Positions 9,136 to 19,035 of a stretch of 64,000 bases of DNA are shown piece by piece. Positions within the stretch are counted from its first letter, which is position 1. Every line of letters begins with the position of its first letter. The position numbers were made by a program, and so were the translations under genes. The stretch covers positions 56,802 through 120,801 of the forward strand of contig NZ_JAADJV010000008.1 in NCBI RefSeq assembly GCF_011684115.1, in the 5' to 3' direction. The stretch comes from Rahnella aceris (lineage in GTDB: Bacteria > Pseudomonadota > Gammaproteobacteria > Enterobacterales > Enterobacteriaceae). A model generated the notes under the pieces. It made no database searches, had not been told where the DNA came from, and was given only the letters and a program-made list of their open reading frames with translations.

Positions 9136-10418
9136 AAAGTAATCTGATGGCACAGATAAAAAAATCGTCTTTTGACGATAAACTTGCATCTTTACTATTC
9201 TTATTGATTACCATTTCCATTTCTTTCTTTATGTACTCTGGTGAAATAACCCGGAATTTCTTTTATATCGCAACGTATATTGCTGTCCTGTATTTCATCT
9301 ACGTCACCCTGCGTGTTGATAAGAAAATTAAATTCTACCCGGTTGCCTGCACAATTCTACTTCTGGGTATCAGCAAGTTGCTTTGGGTTATGCTCACCGT
9401 AAACCATCAATATCCGCTCATTGCCTATCATTACCAAATTAGCGGTAAGAGACTCATATTAGCTTCATTTATTCTGTATGCCATTGAACATAACATTCAC
9501 AAATGGAAAATCCCTGCACTGACAGTGCGCACGGGGATAGCTATTATGACGATTCTTTTTATCGTTATATCCGTCATACGAATCATTGTTTATTTAAAGA
9601 CAGGCGAAAGAATGAAAATAAATTCTGACGCTCCGACTTCCGGCGCCTATACATTTACTATTTTTTCTTTGCTGGTGATGTACAGTCTTAAATATCATGC
9701 GTTAAAGCATTACAGGCTCATTTGTCTGATTGTGATGACGCTGACTTTTGCGGTTCTCGCTGCCACAGAAACCCGCTCTGCAATAATACTCTTTATACTT
9801 ATTAGTGCAGGCAGCATTATTTACGATTTCACCAAAAGCTCGCATACGTCTAAAATTATCTACGGTTTTGCCATTGCGGTCTTAATTATTGCCGCAGTGA
9901 CTTCTGGTCATCCTTATTACAATAAAGTCCTCACCCGCTTCGATAATCTCCAAAACGAGGTTACCTCTTACAATGACGGGGAGCGTAATACTTCAGTCGG
10001 TGCGCGTTTCTCAATGTGGCGAGCCGGAGTGGATGCTTTCAAACATCACCCGTTTGGTCAGTCCGCCGACAGCCGCAATACACTTGCCACCACGTTCATC
10101 GATGAGCATGAAGGCGGAAACCCGGAAGCGTTACGCAATCTTCAGTTCCATTTGCACAATGATATTATCGATACAATGTCATTACAGGGAATTTTAGGCG
10201 CATTGATTATGGTACTTTTCTTCGCCGTATTATTGCTCTATCCCTTCAGGCTGGTGCCCAAGGGTTACGAATTTTTATTACTGTCGGTCCCGGTAATTTA
10301 CTTCAGCATGGGTGATACCCAGTTTTACAATCGCGAATCACCGTATTTTATTGTGCTGGTATTTGCCTACCTGATGATGCTCAGGATGAGGCCACATCCC
10401 CCGATAGAAAAACAATGA
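9132..10418 (+). CDS. waaL: O-antigen ligase
   Basis: Polytopic inner-membrane protein (428 aa) with about ten or more hydrophobic segments and a long periplasmic stretch around residues 270-350. It moves O-antigen from undecaprenyl-PP to the lipid A-core. Features of the Wzy/WaaL family are the AATETRSAIILF segment with its conserved arginine and the later HLHNDIIDTMSLQG segment with the catalytic-type histidine. Position among core transferases agrees. The first ATG overlaps the preceding stop (ATGA). Family sequences diverge strongly, so the assignment rests on topology, these motifs and context. Confidence 0.88.
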   Translation: MKSNLMAQIKKSSFDDKLASLLFLLITISISFFMYSGEITRNFFYIATYIAVLYFIYVTLRVDKKIKFYPVACTILLLGISKLLWVMLTVNHQYPLIAYHYQISGKRLILASFILYAIEHNIHKWKIPALTVRTGIAIMTILFIVISVIRIIVYLKTGERMKINSDAPTSGAYTFTIFSLLVMYSLKYHALKHYRLICLIVMTLTFAVLAATETRSAIILFILISAGSIIYDFTKSSHTSKIIYGFAIAVLIIAAVTSGHPYYNKVLTRFDNLQNEVTSYNDGERNTSVGARFSMWRAGVDAFKHHPFGQSADSRNTLATTFIDEHEGGNPEALRNLQFHLHNDIIDTMSLQGILGALIMVLFFAVLLLYPFRLVPKGYEFLLLSVPVIYFSMGDTQFYNRESPYFIVLVFAYLMMLRMRPHPPIEKQ

Positions 10419-10487
10419 TTTTTTCCGGGCTGTGAAACTTACACCGGCCCGGTTGATTGCCCTCCTTATCAGTGGAAATTGTGTGAT

Positions 10488-11495
10488 ATGCCCCTTACAA
10501 CGACATCCGACAACATTAAGCTCAGCGCGATTATCCCTCTGTATAACGCAGGGGAAATGTTCCGAAACTTTATGGATTCGCTCGTCGCCCAGACGCTGAC
10601 AAACTTCGAGATCATTATCGTCAATGATGGTTCGACAGACGGTTCCGAGTGCGTTGCGCAAGAATATGCTGAGAAATACCCGCATATTCGCGTCATTCAT
10701 CAGGCTAACGGCGGCGTATCGCGTGCGCGTAATGCTGGCCTGGATATCGCCAAAGGTCAGTACGTCACTTTTCCGGATGCCGATGACATACTCTATCCGA
10801 ACATGTACCAAACGCTGATTGAACTGTGTGAACAGGATGATCTGGATGTCGCACAATGCAATGGTGAACGTTATTTTGTCGGCTCAGAAAAAGTTAAACC
10901 CATCATCCCCACCGATCGTTTAACGTCGACTGCCGTGCTGGATGGCCCGCACTGGCTTAAAATGGCGCTGGCAACAAACCGTTATTTGCACGTAGTGTGG
11001 TTAGGTGTCTATCGTCTGGAACTTATTAAAAAGCATCATCTGTATTTTGAACCCGGCCTGCATCATCAGGATATTCCCTGGACAACCGAATTCATGTTCA
11101 ACGCACGCCGCGTGAAATACACCCAAGAGGTGCTTTATCGCTATTACATTCATGGTCAGTCAATCAGTAATCAAAAAAGAACCGGAATGAAAAACGTTGA
11201 ATATCAACGGCATTACCTGAAAATTGCCAAGATGCTTGATGAATTAAATAAGCGATATAAAGACCGGGTAAAAATCTATGCGGAGTTTCCGAGACAGGTC
11301 ACCCGGGAAGCCCTGACGGTTTGTCATTCTGTTCGCCGCGAGCCTGTTCAGGCCGCTCAGAAAGCCATGATCGACGATATTTACACCTCCGGCACACGCA
11401 GGATAATGCTGCGTAACGCACGCGGACCGAAACAATGGTGGCAACTGTTACTGTGGCTGTATCGTCTCCATAACCTGCGTAAAAAACTCGGTTAA
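10488..11495 (+). CDS. waaH: LPS core HepIII glucuronosyltransferase-like GT2 (WaaH/YibD)
   Basis: GT2 enzyme (335 aa) that aligns by eye along its whole length with E. coli WaaH/YibD. Shared blocks are SAIIPLYNAG, EIIIVNDGSTDGS, DADDILYPNMYQTL, DDLDVAQCN and GLHHQDIPWTTEFMFNA. E. coli WaaH adds glucuronic acid to heptose III under phosphate limitation. I used the ATG at 10488; an in-frame TTG nine bases upstream gives no better ribosome site. It is 69 bases after waaL. In E. coli the gene lies beside tdh, outside the main core operon; here it is inside the locus. Confidence 0.85.
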   Translation: MPLTTTSDNIKLSAIIPLYNAGEMFRNFMDSLVAQTLTNFEIIIVNDGSTDGSECVAQEYAEKYPHIRVIHQANGGVSRARNAGLDIAKGQYVTFPDADDILYPNMYQTLIELCEQDDLDVAQCNGERYFVGSEKVKPIIPTDRLTSTAVLDGPHWLKMALATNRYLHVVWLGVYRLELIKKHHLYFEPGLHHQDIPWTTEFMFNARRVKYTQEVLYRYYIHGQSISNQKRTGMKNVEYQRHYLKIAKMLDELNKRYKDRVKIYAEFPRQVTREALTVCHSVRREPVQAAQKAMIDDIYTSGTRRIMLRNARGPKQWWQLLLWLYRLHNLRKKLG

Positions 11496-11555
11496 GTTGT
11501 TTCAGAAAGAGACGATTCCTTTATTCGTTTAAGTGGAATCTAACTATTTCATAAA

Positions 11556-11598
11556 TGAAGTTATTTATCTTTCTATATCAGGAAGATAAATAACTTCA
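11556..11598. repeat. 18-bp inverted repeat, AT-rich, between waaH and waaQ
   Basis: The arm at 11556-11573 (TGAAGTTATTTATCTTTC) and the arm at 11581-11598 are reverse complements except one base, with a 7-base spacer. An outer GATTCC/GGAATC pair (11514-11519, 11535-11540) lies upstream. The T-run expected of an intrinsic terminator is missing. It may be an operator, an mRNA processing structure or a repeat remnant. Confidence 0.7.
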
Positions 11599-11655
11599 CA
11601 GCATACGATTCTTCACCTAAAATCAACTCACTATATTCTACTATCAGATAATAGA

Positions 11656-12738
11656 ATGCCTAATTCAGAAGCCAAATACGCAGCGTTCAGACCCCAAAGA
11701 ATTCTTCTGGTGAAACTCCGTCATCATGGAGATATGGTGCTGACCACGCCGGTGATAAACAGGCTACGCGAGCATTACCCCGATGCTGAAATTGATGTGC
11801 TTCTGTATAAAGAAACTCGCCCTATTCTCAGTGAACATCCAGCGCTATCTCATATCCATGTCATTGACAGAACATGGAAAAAACAAGGTGTCCGCTATCA
11901 GTTACAACAGGAATATCAGTTACTCAAAGCTGTTCGCGACCGACATTATGATCTGGTGATTAATCTTGCCGATCAATGGCGCAGTGCTTTGATTTCCCGA
12001 TTTAGTGGCGCGAAAGTTCGTTTAGGATTCGACTATAAAAAACGACGTTCTGCTTTCTGGCGGGCAGGTCATACGCAGTTAGTGACGACCGAAAATCACA
12101 GCATTTTGCATACTGTCGAACAGAATATGTCGATTTTGTCACCGCTTGGTATTTCCACCGACAACGCTCTGACATCAATGCATTATTCAGAAAGTGACAA
12201 GTCATTTTGTCAGCAATTACTTCTGAAAAATCAGGTGTCCGGCGAATATATTGTGATTCAGCCAACGTCCCGCTGGACGTTCAAATGCTGGGATGATGAC
12301 AAATTCGCCAATGTGATTGATGGACTTGCTGAAACCGGCCTGACGATCGTGATGACCTCCGGCCCGGATAAGAAAGAGCTGGATATGGTGAGCAAAATCC
12401 AGGATCTCACGCACAATCCGCAGGTGATCTCTGTCGCCGGTCAGTTATCACTGACCCAGCTGGCTGCAATGATTGACGGTGCAAAACTCTTTATTGGGGT
12501 GGATTCTGCGCCGATGCATATGGCCGCCGCGCTTAATACGCCTTGCGTCGCCTTATTCGGCCCGACGAAAATGCAACACTGGCGTCCATGGGGCAAAAAT
12601 AATACCACTCTCTGGGCGGGGGACTACGCGCCGCTACCCGCACCCGATTCGATCGATACAAAAACTCAACAACGTTATCTGCATGCAATCCCTGTCAGTG
12701 ATGTGATTGATGCAGCCAGGAGTTATCTGCATGACTAA
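11656..12738 (+). CDS. waaQ: LPS core heptosyltransferase III
   Basis: GT9 enzyme (360 aa) that adds the branching heptose III to heptose II in the LPS core. It matches the E. coli WaaQ pattern: RILLVKLRHHGDMVLTTPVI, INLADQWRSALISR, IQPTSRWTFKCWDDDKF and the donor-site GVDSAPMHMAAAL. HepIII is the acceptor for WaaH, encoded just upstream, so the pair makes metabolic sense. It is separated from waaH by 160 bases holding a long inverted repeat, so it may have its own promoter. It overlaps the next gene by 8 bases. Confidence 0.92.
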   Translation: MPNSEAKYAAFRPQRILLVKLRHHGDMVLTTPVINRLREHYPDAEIDVLLYKETRPILSEHPALSHIHVIDRTWKKQGVRYQLQQEYQLLKAVRDRHYDLVINLADQWRSALISRFSGAKVRLGFDYKKRRSAFWRAGHTQLVTTENHSILHTVEQNMSILSPLGISTDNALTSMHYSESDKSFCQQLLLKNQVSGEYIVIQPTSRWTFKCWDDDKFANVIDGLAETGLTIVMTSGPDKKELDMVSKIQDLTHNPQVISVAGQLSLTQLAAMIDGAKLFIGVDSAPMHMAAALNTPCVALFGPTKMQHWRPWGKNNTTLWAGDYAPLPAPDSIDTKTQQRYLHAIPVSDVIDAARSYLHD

Positions 12739-13876
12739 TGCCGCCAGTGGGAAAAACATCCGTTTAGCGATTGTCAGACAAAAATATCGCCCGGATGGCG
12801 GCGCGGAACGTTTTATTTCCCGCGCCCTGGAGGCACTGGATGACCAAAATATTGATCTGAATATTATTACCCGCCAGTGGGAAGGCAAGCCAAATCCGCA
12901 ATGGAAAATTCACCTGTGTAATCCGGCAAAGTATGGCCGTGTTTCACGTGAGAAGGGTTTTGCCGCTGCTGCGCAACAATGTTGGAAACAGGAACATTTC
13001 GACATAGTGCAAAGCCACGAACGTATTCCGGGTTGCGACATTTTCCGGGCCGGCGATGGTGCACATCGTGTCTGGCTGGAACAACGGGCGCGTGTCATTT
13101 CCCCTCTTCAGCGTTTTCTTACAAAAATCAGCCCCTACCACCGCTATGTCCTGCAAGCCGAAGAAGAGATGTTCCACTCCCCGGCATTGAAAAAAATCAT
13201 CTGCAATTCTGAGATGGTAAAACGCGACATCATCCGCTGTTACGGAGTTGATGAGAGCCGTTTTGAAGTGATCTATAACGCCATTGATTCCCAAAAATTC
13301 GTACCGGCGACAGATGCACAGCGCCTCGCTGCGCGTGAAATGCTTTCAATTCCTGCGCAGGCCGTGGCACTGATTTACGTAGGTTCAGGTTTTGAACGCA
13401 AAGGGCTGAAGCCTGCCATTGAAGCGATCGCTTGTGGCGATCGCTACCTCATTGTCGTCGGACAAGATAAAGACCAGAAGAAGTATGAATCTCTGGCGAA
13501 GCAATCAGGGTGCGCTGACCGGGTCCGCTTTGTCGGGGTACAAAACAATGTACTCCCTTATTACCATGCGGCCGATGGCATGATTCTGCCGACATTATAC
13601 GACCCGTTCCCGAACGTGATTCTTGAAGCCATGGCCTGCGGATTGCCCGTTATCACCAGCGAAACCTGTGGTGGCGCAGAGTTTATTCTGCAGGGGCGCG
13701 AAGGCTTCGTTTGCGATGCGCTGGATGTGATAAGACTTAGCGAATACGTTAATAAAATTCCTTCCCGTCAGGAAAATGACCAGATGGGAAATGCGGCAAG
13801 AGAGCGGATTTTACCTTACAGCCCTAAAAACCTTTCAAAACAGTTGGTTACACTTTATCACTCATTACTGGTCTGA
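12731..13876 (+). CDS. GT4 LPS core glycosyltransferase, WaaG-like
   Basis: GT-B, GT4 protein (381 aa). It opens with LAIVRQKYRPDGGAERFIS and has the donor-site blocks YVGSGFERKGLKPAIEA, VVGQDKDQKKYESLA and PFPNVILEAMACGLPV. The pattern QSHERIPGCDIFRAGDG is comparable to GFNKMPGLDVYYAAD in WaaG, the UDP-glucose transferase that starts the outer core. An ATG 24 bases upstream is in frame, but AGGAG at 12718-12722 favours 12731. It overlaps waaQ by 8 bases, as expected for waaQ-waaG. Identity of the transferred hexose is inferred, so no symbol is given. Confidence 0.85.
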   Translation: MTNAASGKNIRLAIVRQKYRPDGGAERFISRALEALDDQNIDLNIITRQWEGKPNPQWKIHLCNPAKYGRVSREKGFAAAAQQCWKQEHFDIVQSHERIPGCDIFRAGDGAHRVWLEQRARVISPLQRFLTKISPYHRYVLQAEEEMFHSPALKKIICNSEMVKRDIIRCYGVDESRFEVIYNAIDSQKFVPATDAQRLAAREMLSIPAQAVALIYVGSGFERKGLKPAIEAIACGDRYLIVVGQDKDQKKYESLAKQSGCADRVRFVGVQNNVLPYYHAADGMILPTLYDPFPNVILEAMACGLPVITSETCGGAEFILQGREGFVCDALDVIRLSEYVNKIPSRQENDQMGNAARERILPYSPKNLSKQLVTLYHSLLV

Positions 13877-13892
13877 GGACGCAGGCGCTGAC

Positions 13893-14000
13893 ATGATGAG
13901 TCGATCACACTTATCTGATAACATGTGCCCATCTATCCGCCGGGACTATTTTCGCTCTATGAAATTGACTTTCCCTTATGCAACGCCTGATAAAAGATGA
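13893..14000 (+). CDS. Possible 35-codon ORF coupled to waaA
   Basis: ATG at 13893 is preceded by GCAGG at a 7-base spacing and reads 35 codons to a TGA that overlaps the waaA ATG (ATGA at 13997-14000). waaA itself has no clear Shine-Dalgarno, so translation of this short frame could deliver ribosomes to it. The product is basic, with no recognisable domain. It may equally be chance; conservation is not known. Confidence 0.25.
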   Translation: MMSRSHLSDNMCPSIRRDYFRSMKLTFPYATPDKR

Positions 14001-15271
14001 ATATTTTTTATAATATAATCATATATTTAATTCAGCCATTGATTTGGATCCGTTTACTTTTGCGCAGCCGCAAGTCGCCCGCCTATCGTAAACGCTGGGC
14101 TGAACGTTATGGCTTCTGCAAAGGAAAGGTTGTCTCCGGCGGCATTATGCTGCATTCCGTTTCCGTTGGAGAAACGCTGGCAGCGATCCCTTTAGTCCGC
14201 GCATTACGTCATCGTTATCCTTCCTTGCCAATTACCGTCACCACCATGACACCGACAGGCTCAGAGCGTGTTCAGTCCGCTTTTGGCAAGGGTGTGCACC
14301 ACGTCTATCTGCCTTATGATCTGGCCGGATCCGTAAATCGTTTCCTGGATGAGGTTAACCCCAAGCTGGTAATCATTATGGAAACCGAGCTTTGGCCGAA
14401 CCTTATCAGTGCATTGCATCGTCGCAAAATTCCACTGGTTATCGCCAATGCCCGTCTTTCTGCCCGTTCAGCGAAGGGATACCAGAAGCTAGGCAAATTC
14501 ATTCGCACCATTTTGCAACGCATTACACTGATCGCCGCACAGAATCAGGAAGATGGTGAACGCTTCTTGTCTTTAGGACTCAAACGCAACCAGCTTGCGG
14601 TGACCGGTAGCCTGAAATTCGATATCTCGGTCACGCCGGAACTGGCGGCAAAAGCCATTGCACTGCGCAGCCAGTGGGCATCACGCCGTCAGGTGTGGAT
14701 CGCTACCAGTACGCATGAAGGCGAAGAAACTTTACTGCTGGAGGCGCACAAAGAGCTGCTGAAAGCGCATCCGAACTTGCTGCTGATTCTGGTGCCGCGC
14801 CATCCTGAACGTTTCCCGGTAGCTTGTGAGCTGACGCGCAAAGCTGGCCTCTCTTTCATTCAGCGCAGCTCAGGGGAAGTCCCTTCTTCGGCCACTCAGG
14901 TCGTGATCGGCGATACGATGGGCGAATTAATGTTGCTGTATGGCATTGCTGACCTGGCGTTTGTTGGCGGCAGTCTGGTCGATCGCGGAGGCCATAATCC
15001 CCTGGAAGCGGCAGCCCACGCAATTCCGGTGCTGATGGGACCCCATACCTTCAATTTCAAAGACATCTGCGCCAAGCTCGCTCAGGACGACGGTCTGATC
15101 ACGGTCACTGATACTGCATCGCTGGTGAAAGAAATTTCTACACTGTTGACCGATGAAGACTACCGTTTGTATTACGGTCGCCACGCCGTTGAAGTTCTGC
15201 ATCAAAATCAGGGGGCGTTACAGCGCCTGCTGCATTTACTGGAGCCTTATCTGCCCATCCGGAGTCATTAA
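13997..15271 (+). CDS. waaA: 3-deoxy-D-manno-octulosonic acid transferase (Kdo transferase)
   Basis: Membrane-anchored GT30 enzyme (424 aa) that attaches Kdo residues from CMP-Kdo to lipid IVA, an essential step of LPS synthesis. An N-terminal hydrophobic anchor ([19 protein letters not shown]) is followed by [11 protein letters not shown] with the catalytic-type Glu59. [32 protein letters not shown] and [18 protein letters not shown] complete the family pattern. Its stop overlaps the waaE start by one base (TAATG). Confidence 0.97.
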   Translation: MNIFYNIIIYLIQPLIWIRLLLRSRKSPAYRKRWAERYGFCKGKVVSGGIMLHSVSVGETLAAIPLVRALRHRYPSLPITVTTMTPTGSERVQSAFGKGVHHVYLPYDLAGSVNRFLDEVNPKLVIIMETELWPNLISALHRRKIPLVIANARLSARSAKGYQKLGKFIRTILQRITLIAAQNQEDGERFLSLGLKRNQLAVTGSLKFDISVTPELAAKAIALRSQWASRRQVWIATSTHEGEETLLLEAHKELLKAHPNLLLILVPRHPERFPVACELTRKAGLSFIQRSSGEVPSSATQVVIGDTMGELMLLYGIADLAFVGGSLVDRGGHNPLEAAAHAIPVLMGPHTFNFKDICAKLAQDDGLITVTDTASLVKEISTLLTDEDYRLYYGRHAVEVLHQNQGALQRLLHLLEPYLPIRSH

Positions 15272-16038
15272 TGGCTGATAAAAAACGTTTATCCGTCGTG
15301 CTGATTGCCCGTAATGAGGCGGATTTATTGCCGGAATGCCTTAAGTCAGTAGACTGGGCAGATGAAATAATTCTGCTCGATTCCGGCAGCAACGATGCGA
15401 CGCAGGATGTTGCCCGCCACTTCGGCGCTAAAGTATTCCAGAACACAGAGTGGCCGGGTTTTGGCAAACAGCGCCAGCTGGCGCAAAGTCATGCCACCGG
15501 TGACTACATTTTGATGATCGATGCCGACGAGCGTGTCACCCCTGAATTACGCCAGTCGATTGAAACCGTGCTGAATTGCCCGCAGGAAAATACCGTTTAT
15601 AGCCTCGGACGCAGTAATCTGTTCCTCGGAAAATTCATGCGCCACAGCGGCTGGTATCCTGATCGGGTCAACCGCCTGTACCCTGCTACATTCTGCTACA
15701 ACGACGATCTGGTGCATGAATCACTGAACACAGGCAATGCGACTGTCGTTGCTTTGCAAGGTGACCTGCTGCATCTCACCTGTCGCGACCTTTTCGCTTT
15801 CCAGCGTAAACAACTCAGCTATGCGCAGGCGTGGGCAGAGCAACGCCATCAGCAAGGCCGCCGTTGCAGTTTTTCCTCAATTCTTTCGCATACGCTGGGC
15901 GCATTCGTCAAAACCTGGATCCTGCGGGCCGGTTTTATGGATGGAAAGCAGGGGTTGATCCTGGCAGGCGTCAATGCACAATATACGTTCAATAAATATG
16001 CCGCCCTGTGGGCACTCAGCCACCAACTGCAAAAGTGA
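15271..16038 (+). CDS. waaE: LPS core beta-1,4-glucosyltransferase WaaE
   Basis: GT2 enzyme (255 aa) beginning [18 protein letters not shown], with [13 protein letters not shown] and the DxD motif [12 protein letters not shown]. In Klebsiella and Serratia WaaE adds a glucose branch to heptose I of the inner core. The order waaA-waaE-coaD is that of those genera and absent from E. coli K-12, which supports both function and lineage. The gene is coupled to waaA and ends 6 bases before coaD. Confidence 0.92.
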   Translation: MADKKRLSVVLIARNEADLLPECLKSVDWADEIILLDSGSNDATQDVARHFGAKVFQNTEWPGFGKQRQLAQSHATGDYILMIDADERVTPELRQSIETVLNCPQENTVYSLGRSNLFLGKFMRHSGWYPDRVNRLYPATFCYNDDLVHESLNTGNATVVALQGDLLHLTCRDLFAFQRKQLSYAQAWAEQRHQQGRRCSFSSILSHTLGAFVKTWILRAGFMDGKQGLILAGVNAQYTFNKYAALWALSHQLQK

Positions 16039-16527
<489 letters not shown>

Positions 16528-16535
16528 ATCATGCG

Positions 16536-17345
16536 TTAGCGCTGACAGCGCGGGCAGAAAAACGTGGTGCGCTGAGCGTGTTTCTTACTCTCAATGGGCG
16601 TACCACATGCGCGGCAAGGCTCGCCCGTTCTGCCGTATACCTGCAGTTCCTGTGCAAAATATCCTGGCTTCCCATCTGACTGTAGAAAGTCTTTCAGCGT
16701 CGTCCCGCCCTGTTCAATAGAGCGCAGCAATACCGCTTTGATGGTTCTCACCAGCAATTCCGTCTCATCACGTTTGAGCGAATGTGCAGGTCTGTCAGGT
16801 GAAATACCGGCAACAAACAGGGATTCGCTGGCATAGATATTCCCGACGCCGACCACCAGTTTGTTATCCATCAGCCAGGGTTTGATTGGCGATTTCTTCG
16901 TACGGGATTTCTCAAACAGATAATCTGCGTTGAAATCCTCGCTCAGCGGTTCCGGCCCCAGATGGGCTAAGACATTACTGGCCGCCAGATCAGAAGACCA
17001 TAACCAGGCACCAAAACGTCGCGGATCGGTATAACGCAGCACATGGCCGCTATCCATCACCAGATCAACGTGGTCATGCTTACCTGCTTCAGTTTCTTCC
17101 GGCAATACCCGCAAACTGCCGGACATGCCCAGATGAATGATAATCCATCCGGTTCGCAGCTCAACCAGCAGATATTTTGCCCGACGCTGCACACTCAGAA
17201 CCGGCTGATCGCTTAACGCTAAGATCTCCGCCGAGACAGGCCAGCGCAGGCGCGGATTACGCACAATGGCATGCAGTATCGTGTGACCTTTCAGATAGGG
17301 TTCAATCCCTCTGCGGCTGGTTTCAACCTCAGGTAATTCCGGCAT
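16536..17345 (-). CDS. mutM: Formamidopyrimidine-DNA glycosylase (Fpg)
   Basis: Bifunctional DNA glycosylase/AP lyase (269 aa) that removes 8-oxoguanine and formamidopyrimidines. The start must be at MPELPEVE because the N-terminal proline after Met removal is the nucleophile; an in-frame ATG at 17396 would add 17 residues in front and is rejected. RAKYLLVEL holds the conserved lysine, and the zinc finger CRACG...CPRCQ closes the protein. It follows rpmB-rpmG on the same strand, with a terminator between rpmG and mutM that may allow partial read-through. Confidence 0.97.
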   Translation of the reverse strand: MPELPEVETSRRGIEPYLKGHTILHAIVRNPRLRWPVSAEILALSDQPVLSVQRRAKYLLVELRTGWIIIHLGMSGSLRVLPEETEAGKHDHVDLVMDSGHVLRYTDPRRFGAWLWSSDLAASNVLAHLGPEPLSEDFNADYLFEKSRTKKSPIKPWLMDNKLVVGVGNIYASESLFVAGISPDRPAHSLKRDETELLVRTIKAVLLRSIEQGGTTLKDFLQSDGKPGYFAQELQVYGRTGEPCRACGTPIESKKHAQRTTFFCPRCQR

Positions 17346-17446
17346 AATTTCCCCTTGAGCAAAATCGTGTTCAGAGTGTGTCGCAGACACCGACATCAGG
17401 CAAATAAAAGTCGCACTAAATGGAAATCACGAAATTCAGGCAATAA

Positions 17447-17470
17447 AAAACCCGGCCGGAGCCGGGTTTT
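17447..17470 (-). terminator. Intrinsic terminator after rpmG
   Basis: The stem AACCCGGC/GCCGGGTT with a 4-base loop is followed on the minus strand by a T-run (TTTTTTATTG). Confidence 0.85.
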
Positions 17471-17485
17471 AGCAATCCACTAAAA

Positions 17486-17922
<437 letters not shown>

Positions 17923-17965
17923 TCAGCTCGAGCTTCGTATAGGGTATGGCCGCCTCGTCAGGCTT

Positions 17966-18064
17966 TTAGAGCCCATCTCAGCAAACTCCACTGAGAACCG
18001 ACTCACTGTCGTCGGGTAAAAAACCAATTCATCAGGTCAGAAACCTGCTGAGATAGGCTCTTAA
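17966..18064 (-). promoter_or_regulatory. Candidate folded RNA leader of rpmB
   Basis: On the RNA (minus strand) TGCTGAGATGGGCTCT near the 3' side pairs with AGAGCCTATCTCAGCA at the 5' side: 15 of 16 positions match across a 62-base interior. Inside are two further hairpins, CCGAC/GTCGG (17998-18015) and AGGT/ACCT (18034-18046). The whole lies between the rpmB promoter and start codon. There is no T-run, so it is not a simple terminator. Confidence 0.55.
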
Positions 18065-18094
18065 CGCCAAACCCAAGATTCTCAAAGGTGGCGT

Positions 18095-18123
18095 AGTATA
18101 CGCTCTGTAGCGTAAGTGCTCAA
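18095..18123 (-). promoter_or_regulatory. Probable sigma-70 promoter of rpmB-rpmG
   Basis: On the minus strand TTGAGC (18123-18118) and TATACT (18100-18095) are separated by 17 bases. The predicted start near 18088 gives a leader of about 187 nt. Confidence 0.65.
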
Positions 18124-18167
18124 GTCCCGAACAGCTAAAGATCCCTAAGGATCTTCAAAAAACGAAG

Positions 18168-18848
18168 TTAAATCCAGCCGCGTTCGGCAAAAGATACCGT
18201 TTCTCCGTGGCCTACAACCAAATGGTCAAGGACACGAATTTCCAGCAACTGGCACGCTCGAATAATCTGTTCAGTCACTTTTCTGTCCATCAGACTGGGC
18301 TCAGCCCGACCGGATGGGTGATTATGCGCCAGAATTAGGGCTGCCGCATTAACCTTCATCGCACCACGAACAATTTCGCGGGGATACACTTCTACGTGCC
18401 CAATAGTACCAGCAAACATCTCCTCATGGCGAATAACGCGATGCTGGTTGTCGAGAAAAAGTACCAGGAACACCTCTCTTTCCCGAAAAACGAGTAAATT
18501 CTGCAAATATTCACGGATAACTTTGGGGCTGAGCATCGCATTTTCGGCACTCAGGTGGCGCAGATAAGCGCGGCGGGATAATTCGGACACCGCCACAAGT
18601 TGCGAAAACTTGGCAACCCCCATTCCTTTCGTGCGCGCCATGGCGTCAAAATCCGCCATCAGTAACTGATGCAATGAACCGAACTCTTCCAGCAGATTCT
18701 TTGCCAGGTCCATCACATGCAATCCCCGGCATCCTGTACGCAGGTAAATCGCCAGCAATTCCTGATCCGTCAGCTCTTTTGCCCCTTGCTGCAATAATTT
18801 TTCGCGCGGTGGCATCACTCCCGGCCACTGGTTTTGCTGTTTCGTCAT
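18168..18848 (-). CDS. radC: RadC-family JAB-domain protein
   Basis: Protein of 226 aa with an N-terminal helix-hairpin-helix-like part ([18 protein letters not shown]) and a C-terminal JAB/MPN metalloprotease-like domain. The JAMM zinc motif is readable: [15 protein letters not shown] followed by an aspartate. The old idea of a DNA-repair role in E. coli was withdrawn, so the true function is unknown. It lies upstream of rpmB on the same strand and divergent from coaBC. Confidence 0.93.
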   Translation of the reverse strand: MTKQQNQWPGVMPPREKLLQQGAKELTDQELLAIYLRTGCRGLHVMDLAKNLLEEFGSLHQLLMADFDAMARTKGMGVAKFSQLVAVSELSRRAYLRHLSAENAMLSPKVIREYLQNLLVFREREVFLVLFLDNQHRVIRHEEMFAGTIGHVEVYPREIVRGAMKVNAAALILAHNHPSGRAEPSLMDRKVTEQIIRACQLLEIRVLDHLVVGHGETVSFAERGWI

Positions 18849-19035
18849 CCTGACTCCTTTTTTGCGGCGATTGTGTCACAGCATTCTCCCTGTCATAACG
18901 TCCGGTATGTCAGCTTGCGAGATGTTACGCAGAATTTTTATTCCTCAACTTTCGACGCATCGCCAATAGCTGTCATCATTCCCCGTTATGCTAAAATGTC
19001 GCTTCTTTCAGCTTTCAACCAATCGGACAATGATG

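Noticed and set aside
10419..10487. Pho box before waaH
   Set aside because: Only scattered half matches to CTGTCAT repeats; not better than chance by eye.
17346..17396. Longer mutM start at 17396
   Set aside because: The catalytic N-terminal proline of MPELPE must be exposed, so extra residues would inactivate the enzyme.
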